From Odobenus rosmarus divergens (taxonomy: Eukaryota; Chordata; Mammalia; Carnivora; Odobenidae), in NCBI RefSeq assembly GCF_000321225.1, contig NW_004450380.1:1561723-1625722 (forward strand): DNA of 64,000 nt, written 5' to 3'. Both the position numbers and the translations under genes were made by a program. The notes under the pieces are model-generated. The model was not told where the DNA came from and did no database searches. It worked only from the letters and a program-made list of their open reading frames with translations. Within the stretch, counting starts at the first letter, position 1. Every line of letters begins with the position of its first letter. Positions 1 through 10,990 of this stretch are shown here, in pieces.

Positions 1-559
1 GACCAAAGGCATTAGGGCTCTTTTCAGAGACGTTTGACCGGGGCCCAGAGTTTTAACATACACTGTGGAGAAAGGAGGTCAATTTAAAGAAAGTTTAGAT
101 AAAACAGCAACAGCAGCAACAAAGCAGCCTCTTTAAGGGGCAGAGACGTGGATGTGATGTTTCTAGGGCAGGGACACTGACCCCATTCCCATTCTAGGAA
201 AGGGACACTGACCCCACTGAAATAGACAAAAAAGCTCATCAAAGAAGCTCACCAAACCCAGCCAGTCACAAGCATGAAAGAGGTCCTCATGCCTCCGCAG
301 TCTGGCCAGGGACCAAGGGCTCCATCAGCCTCGACACAGTCATTTCTGTTAATACGGGGAGGCCTTAGGATTGCAGCAAATTCCTTTGGGCAGCCAACTT
401 GCCTTCAGTGATCTGCCAAAGCCTATCCAAGTGCTGTTTGCACCAGAGCTGGAAGATGTCAATAAGGCTGGGGCGGGATGGGGGAGGGGAAAGAGGGCAG
501 AAATGGAACTCGAGTCCCTGAGCTCTTGCTAACAGCAGAGTTTTCCATGTTCATCGCCC
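1..559. other. Unique sequence, no gene seen
   Basis: I recognise no gene or interspersed repeat here. The only structure is a small tandem duplication with a 31-bp period: a unit beginning TTCTAG at 161 is repeated at 192, and both copies run into GGGACACTGACCCCA. The two copies differ at two positions over the first 25 bases. Confidence 0.6.
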
Positions 560-730
560 CGGGATGCTCAGCGGTACTGTTCCCACTTCACGGATGAGAA
601 AGCTGAGGCTCAGATTGTGTCAGGGATCTGCCCAGGCTTCCACAGGAGAGGGACAGGGTTGGCATTGGAAGCCCCGCATGCAGGTGCCGGAACTTGCGTC
701 CTTAAACTCCACGCTGTTCTGCTCTCAGCC
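560..730 (-). repeat. MIR SINE relic
   Basis: The order of phrases matches a reversed MIR: a CCCACTTCACGGATGAGAAA core, then GCTGAGGCTCAGA, then a degraded 'accession' half ending near GCTGTTCTGCTCTC. It is old and diverged, with no target duplication visible. Identified by eye from the MIR core. Confidence 0.65.
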
Positions 731-1870
731 CCCTTCGTAGTGTTTTTCCTGCTATGCCACAGATTTTCTCCTTTTTAGAAGAAGAATGGGGCATTTTTAT
801 AGGTGATTATAATGAATGTGAAAGCTCAGCTTTTCATAGACTCACACCTCACACAGGCAGGAATCTGAAGTCGGCACAGCGGAGATGTTTTGTATTCCCG
901 TGCTGCAGCTTAATTAAGGGAGCGCATTGCACCATGATTACTTTAATACATTTAACATTTAATAATTATCCAACACTTAGCCAGTACTCCAGAAGACAGA
1001 CGCATCCGGAGAACCAAGAAGGAAAAGGCAGGAAAGAGAGGAGTGAGGACTAGATAAGGCATTGAAGGTCGGCGGGGGAAGATGACGCTTGTCCCGGGCG
1101 TTCTTGGTGTGGTTGCGAAGCCCAAAGCCCTGCAAGGAACGCTGGGCCCCTTCAAGCAAAAGAGCAGCGCTTCCCTGGGCAGGGAGCTGGCCGCTGCGCA
1201 CCCTGGGGGAGCCTGTCCGCAGGACACAGATTCCGCTTGCGGTTTTCCAAGGGTGGGACCCGTGGCCCTGGGCCATCTGTGCTCTCTGCCGGACCCCAGC
1301 GGGCTTGACCATGACAGCTGAGGGGGGCTAGGATTGCAGCCCTGGGCTCGCTGGAACCCTGGAACAAAGCAGCTGCTGAGGCTCCTTTGCTCGCTGGCCT
1401 GCTCTCCACTGGCCAGTGGGACATTACGGTCTTTGTTATTCCCGCAGCAGTTGGAATCTCTGTCCATTTAAGGAAGGAAGCCGCAGGGTAATCCAGCCCT
1501 GGCTGTGCCACTGACGAGTGACTCACTCATTTCTGCCACGTGAACTGTGGATGAACCCGGGCCTCGGGGGCTCGGGCCCTTCCTCAGACGTGGTCTACAG
1601 CCTGCACTTGATTAAACTTAATGGATTCCTGAGGAATATGTGCACTCTATATATTAAGTCAAATTAAGCCCGGTGCACCATAAACCATGCTTTTTGTTTG
1701 TTTGGATAACATTCGAGAATAGGAAGGGAAAAGTGCAGGTTTAGGATAAAGAGCAAGAGCTCAGCCACGTTGGTTGGCCCCAAAGGGAATCCAAGCCAGT
1801 GCCTGCCCGGGGGGCCTGGAAGGGGAGGCGGTCATCCCTTGGGCCTCCTGGCCCAGAAAAGGCTGAGGGG
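731..1870. other. Unique GC-moderate sequence, no gene supported
   Basis: Several frames of 80-170 codons overlap on both strands at about 950-1530. They mutually contradict one another, none shows a domain, and none sits in an obvious splice context, so I treat them as chance openings. No interspersed repeat was recognised. Confidence 0.5.
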
Positions 1871-2035
1871 AAGCACTGGATTCCATCCCTGCTCTACGGC
1901 TAACTAGCTGTGTAACGCTGGGCAGCCGACCGACGCCCCTCGCTACCCTCTTCTTCCTCTGCGGAACGGCCAGTCCCTGCTTCAGGGAGCTGGGGGCGTG
2001 CGGATAACGCAAGAGAAGGGTTTAGCACAGGGCCA
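1871..2035 (+). repeat. MIR SINE relic
   Basis: CTGGATTCCATCCCTGCTC followed by GGCTAACTAGCTGTGTAACG and GGGCAG is the forward MIR 5' half. The 3' half is recognisable only weakly (a GGTTTAGCACAGGGCCAGGGTGC tail-like phrase in part). It is ancient and non-functional. Confidence 0.65.
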
Positions 2036-2077
2036 GGGTGCACGGCAAACATGAATAAAGGAAGGCGTATCCACGCG

Positions 2078-2262
2078 TACACACATGCATGTATGTATGT
2101 GTGTATATGTCTGCACGTATATATGTTTAATGTATAGATCAGGCTATTTAGATATATACACAAACCTGTGTACCGTACATATCAGCCTGTATAGATACAG
2201 ACAGAGACATATACAATGTATATATATCGATGGAGCTAGATACACGCACACACACAAAGTGT
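2078..2262. repeat. TATG/TATA/CA-rich low-complexity tract
   Basis: Imperfect runs of ATGTATGTATG, GTATATATG and ACACACACAC are interspersed with short unique words. The tract is AT-rich and alternating purine-pyrimidine. The short Tyr/Cys/Ile-rich open frames across it are repeat artefacts. Confidence 0.75.
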
Positions 2263-3220
2263 CTGTTGGCAGATGTAGGCATCTATACGCTGATTTGGGC
2301 CAGGAGGCAGCAGGGAGCCTAGGCAGGGCTGGCAGAGGGGAGATATGCAGAGGGAGCTGCTGTTGGCAGAGGAGGGGTGTGACCCCAAGGCCCGCACTAC
2401 CCGGGCCATGAATAGGGCCCCTCATCACAGCTGCAGTGGTAGGAAGCTGATATTTATCAGGCGGCCCCTTATCAGAGAAGCGATGTCCTTTCATGTTGTT
2501 TTTGTTGTTTCTAAAAACAGAAAGCAGAGGCCAGAACCCTTGCCAAGATCATTCAGGTGAGACTCCTTTGCGAACCAGTAGCTAACCTGCCTTAAGTGAC
2601 GCCCTCTGGCCAGAGGGGAGAAGAAAGGCTCGGAGGGCAGGCAGCGCGGCATCTGAGGGAGGTGGTGGCCGTGCGGGCCCAGGGGCCAGCCGTGAGCTGG
2701 GGACAGACGCCTGCCTGCCTGGGCCTTGCCGTCCCTGACCCCGGAGTTATGTTCCCAGGCCCTCAGGAGCAAAACAACTTGAGTCGAGGCCAGCAGCGGA
2801 AGGAGGAGCAAGTTTTTCCCATCAAATCAGTCTGTCCCCCCTGAGCCACCAGGAACCTCGTCCCACAACCCAGCATGTGACGTGGATCTCTGCACAGCTC
2901 TCCTGGTCCACCATTTTCCACTTTTCTTCTGCCCGTATCTTGGCCTCCCATCTGGAGACGAGGCTCCGGAGGCATAATGTCTGGGAAGGAGAGATGACAC
3001 GGAGCTCTGGTGGCACCTCTGTTCTCACTTCGGAAGGGACTCAGACCCCCTTCGCTCCGGCGAACCTCAGTGGCCTCATTTGAGCCCGAGGACAAGTGTG
3101 CCAGCTCAGTAAGGACCCAGGGAGGTCCTGTGTGTGGTGGGGGGTGGGGATTTGCACAACAAAGGGACTTCAGCAGGTTGGCTGGGCGTGTTTGCCACAC
3201 TGCTAGAGCAACATTAAGAC
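2263..3220. other. Unique sequence with a small GATA/E-box cluster
   Basis: No gene or known repeat is recognised. At 2428-2476 an E-box (CAGCTG) is followed by three GATA words: TGATAT at 2448, TTATCA at 2454 and CTTATCAG at 2469. This is a possible regulatory cluster, but such words also occur by chance. Confidence 0.4.
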
Positions 3221-3414
3221 ACAGGGGGGCGCAGTGGGTTGGGCTTCCGACTCTTGGTTTTGGCTCAGGTCATGATCTCAGGGTCCTGGGATTGAGCCCC
3301 CCCCCCCCGAGTCGGGCTCTGTGCTCAGAGCAAAGTCTGCTTCAGACTCCCTCTCCCTCCCCCTCCTGCTTGTGCTCTCCTTCTCTCTCTCAAATAAATA
3401 AACAAATCTTAAAA
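3221..3414 (+). mobile_element. CAN SINE (tRNA-Lys-derived carnivore SINE)
   Basis: It has the full SINE order: a degraded head GGGGGGCGCAGTGGGTTGGG, a body TCAGGTCATGATCTCAGGG, a C-rich junction, a CT-rich tract and the CAAATAAATAAACAAATCTT tail. An internal run of C replaces the usual GCCCC segment. No clear target-site duplication was found. It depended on L1 machinery in trans. Confidence 0.9.
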
Positions 3415-3440
3415 CACACACACACTCACACACACACAAC
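3411..3440 (+). repeat. (CA)n microsatellite at a SINE tail
   Basis: About 14 CA units with one CT interruption directly extend the A-rich tail of the CAN SINE. This is the common origin of microsatellites from retroposon tails. Confidence 0.85.
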
Positions 3441-3445
3441 CTGCA

Positions 3446-3800
3446 TGCTATGGACTGAATTGTGCCTCCCCAAAATTCATAGTTTAAAGTCTTAGTCCCT
3501 AAAATATGGTTTTGAACGAGGGGCCTTAGGGAGGAGATTAGGTTTCCATGGAGTCGTGAGAGTGGGGCCCTCATGATGGGATTAGTGTCCTTCTAAGAAG
3601 AGACAACAGAGAGCCCGGCTCTCTCTCTCCCCACCCTGTGAGGGCACTAAGAGAAGGCTGCTATCTGTAAGCCAGGAAGCCGGCTCTCACCAGAACCTGA
3701 CCGTGTTCCCAGTTTGACCTCAGACTTCCAGCTTCTGGAAGTGTGAGAAAGCACACCCAGTCTGTGGCATTTGTTAAGCCTGCCCGAACTGACGAAGACG
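3446..3800 (+). mobile_element. MaLR-type LTR (MST/MLT1-like)
   Basis: It begins TGCTATGGACTGAATTGTG, contains the AAAATTCATA box, AGTCGTGAGAGTGGGGCCCTC, ATGGGATTAGTGTCCTTCTA and a late ACCAGTCTGTGG-like end. This order is that of long terminal repeats of mammalian MaLR elements. It is solitary, with no internal retroviral sequence beside it. The exact subfamily is uncertain. Confidence 0.75.
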
Positions 3801-4295
3801 GGCGCATCTCAGGCCTGTCACACTAATAGTAGGCGAGGTCATCACTCCCTCCTGGAAGAGGGATGCCCGGGCCTGGGGCCATGACCCCAGTGGACAAGGG
3901 GACCCAGTTATCACAGGAGGAACGCTGAGCTTTTCAAGCAATGTGGTTTTACTTGGGTTTTTAAATTTGAAGGATTCCAAAAAGATGTTGAGTTTAAATG
4001 TGGGATGGATATTGGTAGAAAGAATGTACAATAATACATGTTCTTACATAACGTAAAAGCCACTGCCGCATACTTTTCAGAGCACGTGGGCAGGTACAGG
4101 TGGGAGAGAAGTGTGGGGGGCAGCACAGAATGTCACAGCGCCACGAAACGGGAAACGCCGGGCACACTGAGCCATCGATACCTTCATACGCACCCTCCTT
4201 CACATCTAGCTAACAGACATTTCACAGTGAAGACATTAATCTCCTTCTGGTCAATATTTCTTAGCCAAATAATCAAGATAAAGCAAATCACTCAT
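3801..4295. other. Unique sequence, nothing recognised
   Basis: No gene, no repeat and no notable motif could be assigned. The open frame at 4038-4340 runs into an L1 tail and is not credible. Confidence 0.45.
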
Positions 4296-4442
4296 CCCAA
4301 GGGAAAAAAAATTGTAACTATATGTGGCAATGAAGGTTAACTAGACTTCTTGTGGTGATCATTTCAGAATATATGCAAATACCAAATCGTTATGCTATAT
4401 ACACCTGACACTGAAATAACATTATAGGTCAATTACACCTCA
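4296..4442 (+). mobile_element. L1 3'UTR terminus (L1MA/MB-like)
   Basis: The phrases GTTAACTAGACTTCTTGTGG, TGATCATTTC, CCAAATCGTTATG, TACACCTGACACT and GGTCAATTACACCTCAA match the conserved end of old eutherian L1 3'UTRs. Only the last 150 bases or so are retained (5' truncated). Its A-rich tail appears to have become the microsatellite that follows. Confidence 0.8.
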
Positions 4443-4648
4443 ACACATACGTACACACACACACACACACGTGCATGCATACACACACGCATGCATACAC
4501 ATGCATGCATACACACACGCATGCATACACACATGCATACACACACGCATGCATACACACGCATACACACATGCATACACATGCACGCATACACACGCAT
4601 GCATACACGCATGCATACACACGCATGCATACACACACGCATGCATAT
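4443..4648 (+). repeat. Complex (CA)/(GCATGCATACA) microsatellite
   Basis: About 205 bases of alternating ACACAC and GCATGCATACACA units of variable length. The whole tract is alternating purine-pyrimidine. It contains no stop codons in several frames on both strands, which yields spurious His/Thr- and Cys/Val-rich open frames. It directly abuts an L1 tail. Confidence 0.95.
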
Positions 4649-5834
4649 CTAAATCAAAGCCCCATTTCACATCCATAGGCTTTTTTTCCCCTTTCTTTGC
4701 TTTTCAATCACAAAGTCTGGGACAACAGGGGAGGGTTAGGAGTCAGCTGTCAACTCTTTCGGGTCCTTTTCTCAGCACCGTGACACGGAAATCCCTCCTG
4801 TTCCCCTCCCCGCCCATGGGCGGCCTTGACCTTGCCCCTGCAGGAGAAACTCTTGGCAGGGCCGGGTGGGGAGGCTCCAGGGTGGCTGGAATGAACCAAG
4901 GCACTCATCTCAGGAGACCGTGCGGCTATTGATTCTACCTGCCAAGTGTCTGGAGGGAGAGTGACCGCCTTCCCTGGGAGCCGCCCAGCGTGCTAAGTGT
5001 GAGAGGTGCCTATCGGGCACCGATCTGCTCAGGGACTACAGTGCGTGCCTTTGTGAGCTGAGGCTGAATGCAGCACGGGTGGGGAGAAGCTGAGAGACCG
5101 ACCGGGTCTTGCCAGCCTCGGGCTGGGAGGAAGAATGCACCATAATGAGTGCTGTCTCTTTGTCTGTCCCACATTAGGTAATTGGCTTCGTTGAGATTCC
5201 TTGTCAATTAAAGAGAGGCCAGAGGAAGGATGTAAGAAGCAGAATCGCTTTAGAAAACACAGGACATGTGGTCTCACCTGCACCTGTGTACTTGTCAGGT
5301 AGAGAAGGATGATCCCACCAAAAAAGGAACAAGAGGAAGCTGTTGTTCTTAACTTGTTCATCTCCCATCATCAAGGGCTTCTGCATGATCAGGGGCATTC
5401 CCCAGGAAAACAGACATTCTGAACGAACTCCATTTCACTTAGTGCCTAGAGTGAAGAATTGCTGACTAATCCAGCTTTGAGGAAGAGAGCCTTAGGTTCC
5501 ATCTAAAACTTAAGCCCTGGGCTCCCCAGACTGACCTGGTGCCCGTCCTGTCGTCTTGGGTTGTGATGAGCAGGAACAAGTCAGGGGGTGGGGGACTGGA
5601 GGATTGCAGGATTAAAAGACACCGAATGTTCAGTCCCTAGGTCTGGCTCCAGAGTGCTCCCACGGGAGAGAGGCCGCTGCTAGGACACCTGGGCCGTCCC
5701 GACCTGTTTCTTCCGCAGAATCTCTCCTTGGCCCATGGCCATGGCCCCCTGCCTAGGCTGGTTCTGGCTCTCCTCCCCAGAGCTGGGACTCAGGCCTTCC
5801 AAGATCACTTACCCTGGTCTGCCTTGACTGGGGA
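4649..5834. other. Unique sequence, nothing recognised
   Basis: No exon, RNA gene or repeat is supported in this stretch. Confidence 0.45.
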
Positions 5835-5985
5835 TACTAACGTTTTATTAGCCCCTCTAAATGTATCAACTCCTGAAAAACAGGGACTATATCTTACACA
5901 TTTTGGGTTCCCCAAAGTTCTGAGCTCAGTGCCTCATATGTAGCTGACATTCGAAACATGCATTCAGTTGGAAAGGAATGGGGAT
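5835..5985 (+). repeat. L2 LINE 3' end relic
   Basis: The order AGCCCCTCTAAATGTATCAA, CAGGGACTATATCTTAC, GCTCAGTGCCTCATATGTAG, then TGACATTCGAAACATGCATTC corresponds to the conserved L2 3' end (a 'gcagggact...cctggcacatagtagg' pattern). It is ancient and truncated. Confidence 0.65.
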
Positions 5986-8900
5986 ATACTACAGAGACTC
6001 CCAGCTGCTGTCCGGCCGTCTTGCACAAAACCACTGCACAATGCAGTAAGACAGGACACTGAGGAATAGCTAACACAGGGGTCTAGAGTCCTCCAAGCAG
6101 TGCCCAAGGGAAACAAGATCTTGGGCCTTCTCCTGGCTTACAGGGCTAATGCTAAGTGGTAACACGCACAGCTACTCGGAAGGAGCAAAAGGGGCAGGCC
6201 AGGCATTGCGCAGCCGGGTTTGCCCTAGGGACCAGGAGGCAGAGGGAGGGTAGAAGGGGAAGGGGGCCACTCCAGGGTAGAGGGACGTCTCTCCCTCCGG
6301 ATGGGGACAGGACTGGGCCCGGGGGGGAAAGCATCCCCTCCAGAAAAGGTAACTCTGCTGCTGCCCAGGGTGGGAGGAGGAGCCCGCCAGGCTCCTGGGG
6401 TCTTGAGCTCCCTGTGCTTTAACAAGGAAGGAAAGAGGCGGTGCAAGGGGCTGACTCCGGGAAGCCTCACTCCTGCTGAAACCTGCTGGTTCTGGTGGCT
6501 TCCTGCCCCAGAGGCAAGGAGGAGCCTAACTGGCCATTCTGCTTACGCAGGCGTGTCCTGTTGGCGGGGCTTGGTGGTGAGGACCCTGGGGTTGTGCAGA
6601 GTGCCGGAGCACGCAGATCCCTGAGATTTCCTGTACCCCATGAGACCTCCGGAGGAGCAGCAGGAAAACACTGTCTCCCTGTCACAGCCCTGCCCCCTCC
6701 CCTCCCTGCGCTGTGGAAGGGTTCCTGCCCACCGGCCACAGGAGAGGAACCACGTGGGGCAGGAAGGCTCTCTTTCCACCTGAAGGCAGAAATGCCTCCC
6801 AGGTGGCCCCTCCGCCAGGTGAGGAATGTGGCCCTCCCTTAGAGGGTCTTATTTCTTCTAACACCCTTCGAAGGGAAAGGGAAGGCATTTAAAGAGGAGA
6901 AGGAAAAGCAGGGATGCATTTTTGAGTGTCATTGTTGGAAATTAGTCCTTGCGACTCTAACAGTTATTCTATGTTATGCATGCCCCCCCCACCCCAGCCA
7001 CCCACACACACTGTCACTTCACTGCAAAGCAAAGTGTCTTCCCTCAACCTCATCAAGAACCTGAACAACCAGGGACAGCTGAGGACCTAAAGTCTCATTA
7101 AAACTTGATGCTGCAGGGGATGCAATGATTTTCATTGACTCCCTTAAAATCTACAACTTGAGGGTGAGGCTTACCTGGGAGGGGTGGGAGCCCTTCTGTG
7201 GGAGGTGTTGGTCCAGCTGTTAGACGCCAGATAAATAATGCCAAGCACACCCACCAGCCAGGTGATCTGGGAGAGCTCAGATCACATGGGAATACTGAAG
7301 CCAGCTTGTAAGGAAAGAGAAAAGAACGTTCTGGCATCTCCATTCCCCCGCAAGTGTCACACTCTCCGCCAAAGAGCCTCTTGCTGAACAGGGAGGTGGT
7401 GGCCAGAGGTTCTGGCCTCAGTTAAACTAACCAATTAAACTAACTCATGCAAGAGGACAGACGGTGCCGAGCAGAGCCGTTTGCTCTGAGCGGCGGGAGG
7501 AAGGTGAGAGAAGAACGGCAAGGCTCACCTACTGCCCAGGAGGCAGACCATCCGCTGCACCCCTGCACCCCAGCAGGCTCCCAGAGCCAGCTTGCCCGTC
7601 CCCCCTCCCGTCTCCCAGCATAAGCGGATCTTCCTGACCGTGGCAGCGGAGGTCAGAGACCCTGCCTTGTCCTGGCCTCCAAAGTAATATACTTCACAAC
7701 CAGAGATGGTTTCTCTTCTCCAAGCTCCACTGCTGGATCCTTCTCACCCTGCCCCCAGCGCTGCTGGGACACCTGCCACTGCCCAGGTTGCTGTGATAGC
7801 TCAAGGCAAGGGGAAAACAGCGAGTGTCTACGCACTCGGGGACCGCAGAGCTCTCCAGAGAGAGATGTAACACGGTAAAGATTAAGTGGAATCCTAGGCA
7901 CTGAGTGTGAGTCCGAAATCAGTAGCCTGCATCAAAAATGCAAAAAGCCCGGTGGGCCCAAGTTTCCCAGCATAGCCCTGATCTCAAGTATTCTGTCCCC
8001 ATAAGTCACTAAAACACTGCAGGCTTCTGGTATCGAGGGGCACGTAAATGGCATCTCTCAGCTTGCCCCTCGCTTCTGGAAGCCACACAAAATCCTCCTT
8101 TGGACGGTATCTATTCTAATTTGGAAACTGTGGTCCCATCACCAAGGGCAGTAAGAATGAACTTTCATCTGGGGTGACCAAGGAAGTCCCCAAGAGAGAA
8201 AAGGAAATGGGAGAGCCTGAGCTGAGGGGCTGCAGATGATGGGAGGCCAAGGCTGAGACACAAAAGCCAAGAACACACTCCCAAGGCCACATGGATGCAG
8301 AGTGGGTGGGGTGAAGATGCTGGGGAGCAGGGCAGTGAGCGGGTTAACGGAGGGATGCAAACACCTAGCCGAAAGGTGTGGACTCCATGTTGTAACGCCA
8401 GCCAGATGGTGTTCTAGAAAACATAGTGTTCTAACCAGATGTGAGCAGGTGGGCCATGCAGGGGGAAAGGGGTGCTGGATGTCTCCCTTCTTCTCTGTCT
8501 CCCTCCGTTCCCTAGAATGCTGACCTCTATGAACCTTATGGTTGACTCCTGGGCCCCTTGGCTTTGGGTTGGGATCGGGTCATGTCAGGATTGACAGGTG
8601 ACTGGAAGGCGGGGTATGAATTTCCCTCACTCCTCCTGGCAGCGGCCAGTCCCTCTCTGGGAGGTCTCGGCTCCTGTCAGGCAGTGTCTCCCCACATCCA
8701 TACCTATCCCCAGCTCCCTCTTACCTCACCCCATTTCCTCCGTTGCTAGGCCCTGGGTGCTCCATCATCCCCTTGTTGGTTTCCTTAATCTGTTCACACT
8801 TTTGCTAATAGTCCCTGCAATTACTCCTTTGAATGAGCCATCTGTTTCCTGCCAGGATCCCAGTCAAGTAAATTTGGGGGAAATGCTTGGAAATTTGCAA

Positions 8901-10237
8901 TGCTTATTAGCATCTTAAGGCTCCAAAAAGTCCTGCTGTAAAGAAACTCTTTAATTTTGTTTTATCTACAGAATCTTTTTATTCCCCCTATGAAATCCCT
9001 ATTAATCCTCACAGAGGGTAAGAAATGCTGCTATAAATGAATGGTCAAGGGAGGAAGGGAGTTTTAAGAAAATTGGTTTGACCTGTCAGAAGGGTAGATT
9101 GGGAAGAATGGAAACAGGGCAATCTGGAAGAAGCATTCTAATCATCTCAGCATGAAGGTGTGATTTAGGTCGTGAGAGTGGGAAGACAGGAACGTGAAGG
9201 CTGAGGTGTCTCCAGGGTCCCCGACCTCCAATCCCCTGGGGCTGGGCAGCCATTCTCTACTTCAGTAAGAAGAGCTCCTCTGTGAATGGTGAGCTCCCTC
9301 GTTCCCTTTGAGGATTCTTCTTAGGGACACTCGGAGAAGACTATCTGCTACCCGCACAGTTGACTGGACTCAGGAGTCGAATGAAATCTGACCATTAAAC
9401 CCAGGCAAACCTTCTCCCTTGCTGTGTATGGGTCAAAAGTAGAATCTGTTTCAATGAGAAATCTGCAGATTTAAATCATCATGATGACCTTATTAAAGTG
9501 GGTAGAATCAGGATGCTGAATTAGATGATGTGAGGGGCCTTTCATGAGCCGGACCTGGGTCTCGTGCTGATGTGAGTCTGCTCTCTTCTCAAGAATCTCC
9601 TTGGTCCAGGGCCTCAGTTTGTGAGGTTTCGTCTCAATAGAACTTTTGCTGCATCCCCCAACAAAATTATTCAGGGAAGAAAGACCACCGCTCCATTCTC
9701 CTGACTTTCTACCAGTTGTTGGACCGAGGCCACCACAGAAGTCCCTCTTTGCCTTATGGAGGCTGGATCATGGCCTGTGAGGGCCCGCACCCACTTCTGT
9801 CACCCTGCATTCACATCACTGCTGAATACTTTTACCCTAGTTGAACCTTTCCACAGAATTCCAGAAAGGGAGCCGAGAACCCAGGCCTACACACAGGCCC
9901 ATTGTTAGAATGGTAGAATCCATTCTCAATCCTTTGCAATGAGGAAAGCAAGCATGAGAGCCCATACAAGAGAACCACAGAAAGTCTGCTCAGCAGGGCT
10001 GGACTCAGCAGAGATTCCTTCCTCCAATGAGGAAGAGTCCTTGATCAGGGTCAACCTGGAAGGAGCCCTTTCTGAGCCGCTTGGACCCAGTGGATGACAG
10101 CCTTCCCGGAGCAGAGAGCATGGTTTTTCAAGACATCTGATGACTGTCTCCAACACCCAGGGGTGTCCATGGGGAGGAAAGGGGAGCTAATTCCCTGCAG
10201 CTAGAGTGGGCCCAGAACAAATAGTCAAAATGATAGA
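5986..10237. other. 4.2-kb stretch without recognisable repeats or genes
   Basis: I see no SINE, LINE, LTR or credible gene. Open frames at 6150-6890 overlap on both strands in GC-rich sequence and look random. A poly-C tract lies at 6970-6985. The lack of carnivore SINEs from 3.4 to 17.1 kb is notable. Diverged relics may still be hidden here. Confidence 0.4.
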
Positions 10238-10265
10238 CTTGGGCTCAATTTTGATTGAGCCCAAG
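10238..10265. repeat. Perfect 12-bp inverted repeat with a 4-nt loop
   Basis: CTTGGGCTCAAT at 10238-10249 is followed by TTTG and its exact reverse complement ATTGAGCCCAAG at 10254-10265. It could form a small hairpin in RNA or a cruciform in DNA. No associated gene or terminator context is visible. Confidence 0.9.
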
Positions 10266-10303
10266 GAAATTCCTGGTATCTGTGGCAACTCTCCGAGAGA
10301 TTA

Positions 10304-10329
10304 AAAATAATAATAATAATAATAATAAT
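10304..10329 (+). repeat. (AAT)n microsatellite
   Basis: Eight to nine consecutive AAT units, ending at GCAGATC. Confidence 0.95.
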
Positions 10330-10439
10330 GCAGATCTGTCTGTCACTGGCAGTTGATTATAAATCTATTCTGCCTGTATTTCCATAGACAGCAGATCTTC
10401 TTAATTTTCCCAAGCAGAAAGAGAGTAGAAATCTCCAGG

Positions 10440-10990
10440 GACCTCCAGAATGGCTAAATGAACAAGTCAGGAAACAACAGATGTTGGCGAGGATGCAGAG
10501 AAAGGTGAACCCTCCTACACTGTTGGTGGGAATGCAAACTGGTTGCAGCCACTCTGGAAAACAGTATGGAGGTTCCTCAAAGAGTTAAAAATAGAGCTAC
10601 CCTACGATCCAGCAATTGCACTACTAGGTATTTATCCAAAGGATACAAACATGATTCGAAGGGGCACCTGCACCCCAATGTTTATAGCAGCAATGTCCAC
10701 AATCGTCAAACTATGGAAATAGTCCAGATGTCCATCGACAGATGAATGGATAAAGAAGAAAAGAAGATGTGGTGTGTGTGTGTGTGTGTGTGCATGTATA
10801 TATAATGGACTATTACTCAGCCATCAAAAAGAATGAAATCTTGCCATTTGCAGTGATGTGGATAGAACTAGAGGGCATTATGCTAAGTGAAATAAGTCAG
10901 AGAAAGACAAATACCATATGATTTCACTCCTATGTGGAATTTAAGAAACAAAACAGATGAATACAGACGAAAGGAAGGAAAAATAAAATA
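10440..10990 (+). mobile_element. L1 fragment: ORF2 3' end and start of 3'UTR
   Basis: It contains GATGTTGGCGAGGATGCAGAG, AGTATGGAGGTTCCTCAAAG, CCCTACGATCCAGCAATTGC, GCAGCAATGTCCACAATC, ACTATTACTCAGCCATCAAA and ATGTGGAATTTAAGAAAC in the order of L1 ORF2 C-terminal and early 3'UTR sequence. A (TG)n run at about 10773-10792 sits where carnivore L1 copies commonly carry one. It is 5' truncated, and it also lacks the 3' end and poly(A), so its 3' part was lost. It is non-coding. Confidence 0.93.

Noticed and set aside
2603..2620. CTCF-like word GCCCTCTGGCCAG
   Set aside because: Too many mismatches at the core to keep.
3010..3495. 161-codon plus frame
   Set aside because: Runs through the CAN SINE and its CA tail into an LTR.
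4429..4932. Long His/Thr and Cys/Val open frames over the microsatellite
   Set aside because: Produced by the stop-free CATACACA array on both strands.
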